From NCBI GenBank assembly GCA_024663395.1, contig JANFAH010000021.1:1116001-1180000 (forward strand): a DNA stretch of 64,000 nt. Reading direction: 5' to 3'. The position numbers were made by a program, and so were the translations under genes. Positions 57,030-64,000 of this stretch are shown one piece after another. The notes beneath the pieces were generated by a model. That model saw nothing but the letters and a program-made list of their open reading frames with translations. It was not told where the DNA came from and made no database searches. The stretch comes from Pisolithus tinctorius. Lineage: Eukaryota > Basidiomycota > Agaricomycetes > Boletales > Pisolithaceae. The stretch's first letter is position 1. Every line of letters begins with the position of its first letter.

Positions 57030-57797
57030 TATAGAGAATGTCGAATTTTTTCATGGACTTCGCGTATCACTTCTTCGCGGCTCGTTCTCGTACGCTCTCT
57101 CTCTGCCCTTGCTCACATTTACTCATGACTTTGACGTGATTACTCCAAGATGCGCTCTTATTTATGATACCAGATATCTTACACCCTGTTCAAAAGATGA
57201 CTGATACATGAGGTTATTTTTGATCTCACCCGCCAAAGTACTACTGCGCTATGCCCGCTAGCCATTCCCATCAGACTCGGCCAGTTCTATAAAAAATTCT
57301 AGAACACATACATTCATGAAGGCAACACAGGTCACGCTTACCTCGCCCCTTTATCACCTCCCGAAATGAGTGTCCGGCCGCCCATGGATTATATCGGGCA
57401 AACCTCAAGGGGATTGGATTCATATCGATTCGTGAAATTCGTTGATGAGATTATCTTAAACATGCTGCGCTGATTGAGCCTTGACAGCCCCCTCGACGTA
57501 ATGTGCTAAGTGGAGGCGTTGCCGGTACACAGTGCCTGTGCATGTTCACATGGTCTCGAATTTTCTGAATTTTCATTATGCCTAGCAGACGCTTTCTAGT
57601 AGTCTCTAACCCAATACGGTTTGGCACGAGGTTGGCATTACGAATAGGCATGTGACGACAAATAATGTTCATGTGGTCGACTACAAAGTTCATTGCGTCC
57701 GCCCTCCTTATCATGAAATACCAACGAAATGATTTGGATATACACAACACATACATACACTGATACAATTTGGTAACTACCATCCAAAGCTCTGGTA
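57030..57797. other. Intergenic, no gene seen
   Basis: MOB3 (+) and the amidase (-) converge. A 110-codon minus frame (57451-57783) has no family features and is probably chance. Confidence 0.5.
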
Positions 57798-59758
57798 TTA
57801 CAAGGATATACCCTGATACGCCAATCCCGTGTCTGCCATCAGTCGGTAGATGAGTTTCATGCTTTCCAACACCCGTTCTTCGTCCAGACGTCGGCCTACC
57901 ACCTGTACACCAACAGGTAAACCATCCATTGCCTCGGCATCGTACATGCGATAATTGTTCCGCTCGATGGCGTTCCGCGCACGAAATGACGAAGGTAGCT
58001 TATCGGTGGTTCCGTTTACCCGGGTTATTGGCATTACCCCCGCGCTGTAATCAAGCTGACGTCCGTGCGATCAGCGTTCCTACGTTCCGCAGGAAGTTGC
58101 CAAGCTCACCAAATTGAACAAAATAGCGTACCCGCAGGCCTTCCATCCGTGCCGCATACCTCCATGCGGAACAGCGGGTAAGGCGTTCGGAACGGTGAGT
58201 ATGAAATCGATACCATTGTCTCCTAAAGAGCCGCGGGCTTGGACACCTCGCCAGACTCTAAACCAGCGAGTACGATAATCCTCCCGTTGTGCTATGAGTT
58301 TGCAGTATTCCTCTACGGTTTTCGCATGGAAGTTCTCAACCAGACCCGCATAAATTGGATCGCGGCGGATGTATCGTAGGTACCACGCGTATATTTTCAT
58401 GATGAAGCGTGGGAGCCTCATTGCCCGTAAAGCAGGGGCCATCCCTGCAGAATTTGTTTCAAAGCTATGAAATGGTTTCGAGAAAAATTTTCCGCCATCG
58501 GCGAACAGAAACTGGGAGGCAATCTGCAAACCCTCATACGGGCAGGGTGACTTTCTACATATAGGATCAGAAATGAGATGCTATAAGCAAAGGAAATTGT
58601 TCCTACAGCGTGACGATTTCGTGGCCATGCTTTGCGAGCACCTCCGTGACCATCTTCAGTGCTCTCAAACATGCCGGTGAGGGTGCAACGACCCCTGATA
58701 GGACATTCAGAACGTTCTTTCCACTTATCATTGCCACCTACCATCGTCCCATAGAACCCCCCACCTTATTGGACGATCTTGTGGCAACTGGACTTTCCTC
58801 CACGGCAAATTTATCACCTTCTCACGCTGAATCAGCCTAAAAGATAGTGAGTGGTGGTGTAGTTACTCACGGAATGGTCGTATTCCCATGGTTTCATCTG
58901 GAGCACAGCACGCCAAAAGGTCTCGAGATCTTCGAGCGTCTTTGCCATGGGACTGTGACTACCAACAATCCCGTCTTGACCAGGACCAGGTGCGGCATTT
59001 CCACTCTTGGGGAACCTTTGTGTGCTCGATTTGATAGCGTAGATACCGGAGTAATGCGCAGGGACTCTGACACTACCTCCTACATCGCTTCCAATACCTA
59101 TTCTGGAGCCTCCGAATGCCAACAGTGCACTTTCACCACCCGAGGATCCGCCGGGGCTGTAACCCTTTTTGTGAGGGTTTTCGGTGACGCCGAAAACGTC
59201 GTTAGCGGACTCGTAGGAGAACAAGGTTATGGGAACATTAGTCTTGACATAAGGAATTGCACCTGCGTCGTGCAGGAGTCGTACAATTGGAGCGTCATTA
59301 GACACGGGTGCGTTGGTGAATGCAGAGTAGCCCAGTGAGGAATCGTACCCCTTGACAGCCATCATATCTTTGAGCGAGACGGGTACTCCTGCTAAGGGAC
59401 CAGACCGAATTGCCGTGTGGGCCCATTTCTCAGCTTCACCAATCATCACCTCCGTGAGGCAGTTTGTCTGTGCCTGTGCTTGAATCGTTCTTTTGCCATA
59501 AGCGAGGAGGACGTCCACTGGCGAAAGTGAGGATGTCTGGACAGCATGAATGATGGATGAAATGGGTTGAGACAACAATCGTTTGTCCTGCGGTGATAAC
59601 GGTTCATGGTAGGCCTGGGGTAAGGACGCAATTCGTTCCTCTCGTTCCCGGCGCTTGTCAAGACTGTGCGGCAGATAAGTATGTTCGGTCGGAATTTGTT
59701 GCATTACAACCAATTGCGCTCACCATGCTCGACGATGAGCAAGATACGAGAAGAGCAT
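57798..59758 (-). CDS. Amidase (amidase-signature family)
   Basis: The ATG at 59758 opens a short exon (MLFSYLAHRRA, 59758-59724) whose donor is in phase with LDKRREREERIASLPQAYHEPLS. The catalytic region follows: GPLAGVPVSLKDMMAVKGYDSSLGYSAF with the catalytic Lys, GAIPYVKTNVP, and GYSPGGSSGGESALLAFGGSRIGIGSDVGGSVRVPA with the cis-Ser and nucleophile Ser. Next come HSPMAKTLEDLETFWRAVL, VVAPSPACLRALKMVTEVLAKHGHEIVTL, FSKPFHSFETN, DFILTVPNALPAVPHGG, and the closing GLPVGVQVVGRRLDEERVLESMKLI. It hydrolyses carboxylic amides; the physiological substrate is unknown. Several introns; the stop is at 57798. All catalytic residues are present. Confidence 0.9.
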
Positions 59759-60966
59759 GTTATCCTACTGAATGGTGCTGTACTACCTTCGTAACAGTTG
59801 GTTGCAGAGAGCGAGCAGCTACATAAAAGAGCCTGCGGGTAAACTGTGAGATAAGTTCTCGTCAGCACTCTGATGAGGCTGCATTCGGGGATATGGTAAC
59901 AACTGCAGACTACCAAATGAAGCAACGTAAATCAACCATGTAGCTCTTAAGTCCCAATTGTGGAGAGTCGGATGTCCTCTCCATCGTGGTTTCAGGACGT
60001 ACCCTGCCGAAGCCTTTTGCTCAAACCAGTCACTGACAACATGACTTTCAATGTCCGTGACAAACTTGGAGCTTCCAAATAGCTCGCGTACGAAGACATG
60101 TAAGCACGCCAGAGGAGTGCGTGTCAACTCGCCCACAGCGCGACCGCAAGAGAACACCAGGGGGGCAAGTGCTGTGCCACAGTGTCTCCTGTCCCCGAAA
60201 ATGTTGCTCCTAATACGGAAGCTTCAGTAGAGTGAGCGGGAGATGGTATACACCACTTCTCGGTGCCCCTACTAGTAGTACATCTTCAGGTGAGAGAAGG
60301 TGCTTCATTATAGCACGCATTCCTCCGCGGAGGTGAGGATGGACAGTCGTTCAACTCGCGAGTTTTAGCATCGCCGCTTTCGCCCGAGACTTCGACATTG
60401 GTGAGGGGTTTCGGAAACGACGCAGTTGAGTCTCGTTATTTCCGGGATTAAATATATATATTCTTGTGACTGGAGAGTCAGATGTTAATGTGATGTTGTC
60501 CTCTCCATTGATGGCTTGGGCCTCGTGATGAAAGGTACGTATGTGTTTGAGCTAATACGAGGAAGGAGGGTCAGGTCAATGATGAATCGATGCCTCATGA
60601 GTTCTTGAGTTGGTACCAGTTGCCCAAGTCTGGCACAAGTGCCTCTCAGTCTAACGCCAAATAGGTCAGTGACATCATCGCCCGATGGAACTTGGGTGGG
60701 TAGCTTCTTCGGCAACTTGGAGATGGGGTGAAAGCGACTTTCAAGAAGTACCTTATACTTCGCTGACAGGAAGCCAAAACAGTTCAATGGAATCAACGTG
60801 CATTGAAAAGATGTAAGAGGTGTACAAAGGCAGCGCCTAATATGCGATAGCCTCAGAAGCAAGATGAATAGGGGTGAGGACGTGATGCCGGAGAGCAAAC
60901 GGCGTAAAACTTCTCATTATCAATGAAACGTCGCTAGTTCACTCCACACGGACAATCCTTGGGGGA
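59759..60966. other. Intergenic, no assignable gene
   Basis: Minus frames of 112 (59819-60157) and 137 codons (60485-60898) are open but match no family I know. Both regions share a short motif (ggagagtc.gatgt ... tcctctccat) about 500 bp apart, which could be an old duplication. An AT-rich tatatatat stands at about 60455. Confidence 0.35.
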
Positions 60967-63193
60967 TTAGGAGGGGGTGTCCTCTAAGACATTTCGGATC
61001 CTGGTCGACCACACTTCCAGCTCCTTTTCTAGCGTTACTAATGTCTCGCGTACACCATCGCCTACCTCACCGCCCTCGGTTTGACGGCCGAACCCAATCA
61101 GTAACTCCTTCCTTGCACGTAGAAGGGTCTCATAGGCGGCCTTTAACCTCGCAGGTCCCGACGGCGGAAACGACCCGTTTTTTGGTTGAGATGTGGGAGG
61201 GGATGGTTCATCCACAGCCAAGAGTTTTCCAAGTTCAACGAGCGACATGGCACGGACAGGATGTCCCTCGTCAAGTATGGCAGATAACCCAACCGAATAC
61301 TTCCCGGAAATGCGAATGGTTTCATTTAACACTTCTTGCGTTAACGGCGTTGGAAATGAAGATATCAAAAGTGTTTGATGGAGCTTCAAAAGCGCTAACA
61401 AAGGATGTGTAGATGGTGTCAGCCCAGCGGAAATGAGCACGGAAATGATATTTGCGGTCAGTGATTTCGCTTTGTTGTTGTCTACATAGACAAATTATAG
61501 AGTAAGCTTGGTTGCAGCAAATGAAATGTTACATACCTTGCAAATTCGTCGCCTTGTGCAATGCCTCCTGTCCGACACGAACCACATCCATCACCGCATC
61601 AGGATCGTTGATCGCCGCCCCGCAATTGGTGCAACCGGATATTCGGTTCTCTGCCAAACTGTTAGTCGTCCAATTCTCGTTGCGTCATTCTCCACTTACT
61701 TTCGGTTGGTATCGGGCACGTGCCTCCACAAGCCTTGGGACACCACACAGCTTCACGCGGGTCTACTCCACCGGATTTAGTACAAGCTTTACAATGACAC
61801 TGGAAGTTATATGTTTCCGTGAGAGTCATCTGTCGTAGTGATTTGGGAAGTGTCGTGTCTACGTAAGACATCAGAATCTGGTATCGAAGATCAATTCAAG
61901 TACGAGACCATAAATGCGTTCGTACCTCTTCACCTGGAGCAATATTTCTAAGTGCGGCGACCTTCGCAACCGGCTCGTCCCTCGAGTCCTTTCTGCTGCG
62001 GGGGAATACCACGACCACGTTTGGTGTACAGGAGTGGTTGATGAGAGCAATTAGCGGTGAAACGGCGACTCCGATGGGGGTCAAAGATGGCGTAGTCAGT
62101 GCAACCGTGTTAATAATAAACTAGAGCTTTCGTCAGCATGGTGTAAGAACATTTACTGTATTATGATTTCAGACTAACCCGTGATATCAAATCGACAAGG
62201 TCCGCTGCGGACATGATGCCATAGTCTTCCAATTCGGTTGGGGAGGACGCTCCGAGGTAACGAACGACGGATTGAGCAAGGTGAGTATGTCCTTCGACAG
62301 CAGACGGATGGATAGATTTTCTGTCTACGTAGGGTAACCATGAGTTTTGGTTTTGTCGAACCGTAATAGAGACACACTGGACTGCATTGCCTGAATCTCT
62401 TTTACCTGACGTGCCCGTCAGCTGTGCGTGTTCCGAGCATAACACCCCACGAAATCCATACCCAAATGCTACCGACACCCCTGCGTCTGATCCGCCACAA
62501 GATCCTGCCCAAGCATCGAACAGCATCACTAGGCACAGATACCTTATCAGAGGGCGCTTCAGCCGACCAATTCTGGATTGCGGTACACTCGAGCTTGTGC
62601 GTTGGCCAGTCGTTATTTTGACAAGTCTTCCGCGGAGCCATAAGTCAGTTGGCTCTCGAGCTCAATCCAAGATGCTACTTCGCAGAGAGATGAAAAACGT
62701 ATCTGATACTTACAGAGGTACAGTACCACACCTTGCGACATCCTGTGCACCGTTTGAGTCCAGAAACAGGCGACCCAGCGCATCCAGAACAATGCGAGTC
62801 AAGGTACGTGGTAGAAAGCGTGAACACGTGAGGTCGCAGGGACAGTATAACATCGCCTTTGTGACGGTCAGGCTGACTACGAGCCAATGTAAATTTACAC
62901 TCACCAGGTCTTATATTTGTAGACCCATGATTCCATAAACTTCGTCCGGAGCTGGTAGACTCCCTTACTGCGAGCCACGACGGAAGCTCCTTGTACAAAT
63001 CACCCCGCGGAAGTATGTGCAGATCAGCATTATCATCCGGAGGTGTAGGTAACTGAGCATCTTTGTTTGCCCATGGGTCTGCTATTACTTGAGGCAAAAG
63101 AGGCCCTGAGGTGTGTGGAGCATCGGATGGGCACGATACATACGTTCTCCTCGATTTTGATTGCCTCTTGGACTTTAGATCAGCGAAAGACAT
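60967..63193 (-). CDS. SET/MYND-domain protein (SMYD-like)
   Basis: The ATG at 63193 gives MSFADLKSKRQSKSRRTY. Exon 1 holds the first SET strand region and the MYND finger (CSGCAGSPVSGLKRCTGCRKVWYC), continuing with CQNNDWPTHKLEC. Then come LPYVDRKSIHPSAVEGHTHLAQSVVRYL, GIMSAADLVDLISR, and the SET core GVAVSPLIALINHSCTPNVVVVFPR with the NHSC motif, ALRNIAPGEE, and SYVDTTLPKSLRQMTLTETYNFQCHCKAC with post-SET cysteines. The C-terminal helical repeats (LLALLKLHQTLLIS, LLRARKELLIGFG) end at 60967. SMYD-like enzymes transfer methyl groups from S-adenosylmethionine to lysines of histones or other proteins; the target is unknown. About seven short introns. Confidence 0.85.
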
Positions 63194-64000
63194 CCGCTCC
63201 TTGAAGATAGAGGGGCTAGACGATAAATTGTGATGTCTGTACGGCAAATGTTGAACGGATTATCAACTTTTTTCCTGGTCCAGGTCTGAAAATTGTTTTG
63301 TCCCCCGAGTTTTTGCCGGGCCGAAATAGCCGGGTTGTCTGTCTTTACAAATAATCCTGTTACGGGGATGCTGACTTTTGGGGGTGAACTGTGATTATCG
63401 TACTCCGTGTTGTGCTTGAATCACGGCAATCAATATGCAGGTACTCAGGTGCAAATGCACATGGACAGTGGTGTGCACTGGTTAACATTGCAGACAAGGT
63501 CAATTCTCACACGGTTTCCTTTGAGTTTCAGTGGGATCCCCTGGATATGCTGTGTTGGCGGGCTTGCCAGCAATGATGATGGGTGCATAGCAGCAGTCCT
63601 ACTGACAGTTTGCCGGAGTGGCTACCTAAGGTGCGAGATGGATTGAAATTGTATCTCAGAGTGATGCACATGCAATAACCTTTGTGGGCGAAAGTCAGAT
63701 CATAGGTCAGATAGAGCACGACATGAAGTCCTGGCACCTTCAATGCTGTGTGATGGCACTTGTCTCCGCATTCACTTACATACTATCTATTGCTCTTGTT
63801 GCCATCTTCGTGCGAAGATAACGTGCCCTATGCTTCACTTTCATCCATTACCTGGACCACATAGTGCCACACATCGCCCATGTCCCACCGCATGAACTCT
63901 GGTTGCATTCTCATCGTCTCTCTCAGTATCATAACCTAACCACTCATCTCTCCCCAGAACGCATTGAGTTGGAAGGTAGGAACAATGGCGGCCCCAATAA
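63194..64000. other. Right flank, no gene recognised
   Basis: It contains dispersed repeat copy 2. From 63780 to the end, frames are short. A minus frame at about 63940-64000 is open to the window edge but too short to judge. Confidence 0.4.
63262..63510 (+). repeat. Dispersed repeat, copy 2
   Basis: It aligns over about 240 bp with the reverse complement of 11050-11285. Similarity stops sharply at about 63510 (attgcagac) on the right and about 63262 on the left. Confidence 0.65.

Noticed and set aside
57451..57783. 110-codon minus frame downstream of the amidase
   Set aside because: No resemblance to a family, no introns or partner exons, and it lies in a 3' flank between convergent genes.
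59819..60898. Two minus-strand frames (112 and 137 codons) as genes
   Set aside because: No recognisable motif, no convincing splice partners and low-complexity-free but unfamiliar sequence; left as intergenic.

Overview
The window is nuclear DNA of a filamentous basidiomycete, most likely an Agaricomycete. The genes are full of short (about 50-65 bp) GT-AG introns. Several products are typical of that class: TKL-like kinases with a 'LGIT..F' hinge, an F-box/LRR protein of the agaricomycete type, a DUF7137-like surface protein and PIF/Harbinger elements. There is no operon structure, rRNA or CRISPR array, and I recognised no tRNA.

Region 1 (1-6643) is a block of decayed transposon DNA almost without CpG; I count one CpG before position 6643. 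It holds an integrase-core (DDE) remnant, a PIF/Harbinger transposase and its convergent partner protein. At least two stops look like CGA->TGA changes, as expected from CpG-directed deamination (RIP-like or methylation decay).

Region 2 (7.2-33.5 kb) is the striking part: a cluster of paralogous modules, each a TKL-like protein kinase followed on the same strand, almost touching, by a P-loop GTPase with AIG1/MMR_HSR1-like G motifs. Modules are A (-, 9.3-7.3 kb), B (+, 12.0-14.1), C (-, 18.9-15.6, where two kinase domains appear joined in frame as a pseudokinase-kinase protein), D (+, GTPase only, 24.2-25.4), E (+, 26.9-29.3) and F (+, 31.0-33.5). Copies differ in catalytic residues: the kinase Asp is Ser in B and Asn in the first C domain, and the P-loop is broken in the A and B GTPases. 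The set therefore looks like a fast-evolving mixture of active and dead enzymes, as in immune or self/non-self loci; that role is inference. A different AIG1-like GTPase (-, 26.3-25.5) and a MATE transporter (-, 22.9-20.4) lie inside the cluster.

Region 3 (29.5-36.5 kb) has an intact-looking ABCD-type (peroxisomal) ABC half-transporter downstream of module F, and a broken partial copy of it downstream of module E carrying a 137-bp TA-flanked MITE. Modules E and F with their ABC flanks thus come from one segmental duplication.

Region 4 (36.6-63.2 kb) is ordinary housekeeping sequence: a mitochondrial-type J-domain protein, the QTRT2 queuine-transferase subunit, a Ser/Pro-rich protein, a DUF7137-like surface protein, an IKS1-like kinase, an F-box/LRR protein, a Ybp2/glomulin-family protein, an NCS1 nucleobase permease, a MOB3/phocein (STRIPAK) protein, an amidase and a SET/MYND protein. 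A 240-bp repeat at 63.3 kb also occurs inverted at 11.1 kb.

Splice sites were placed by eye from reading frame, consensus and paralogue comparison; no search or alignment program was run.
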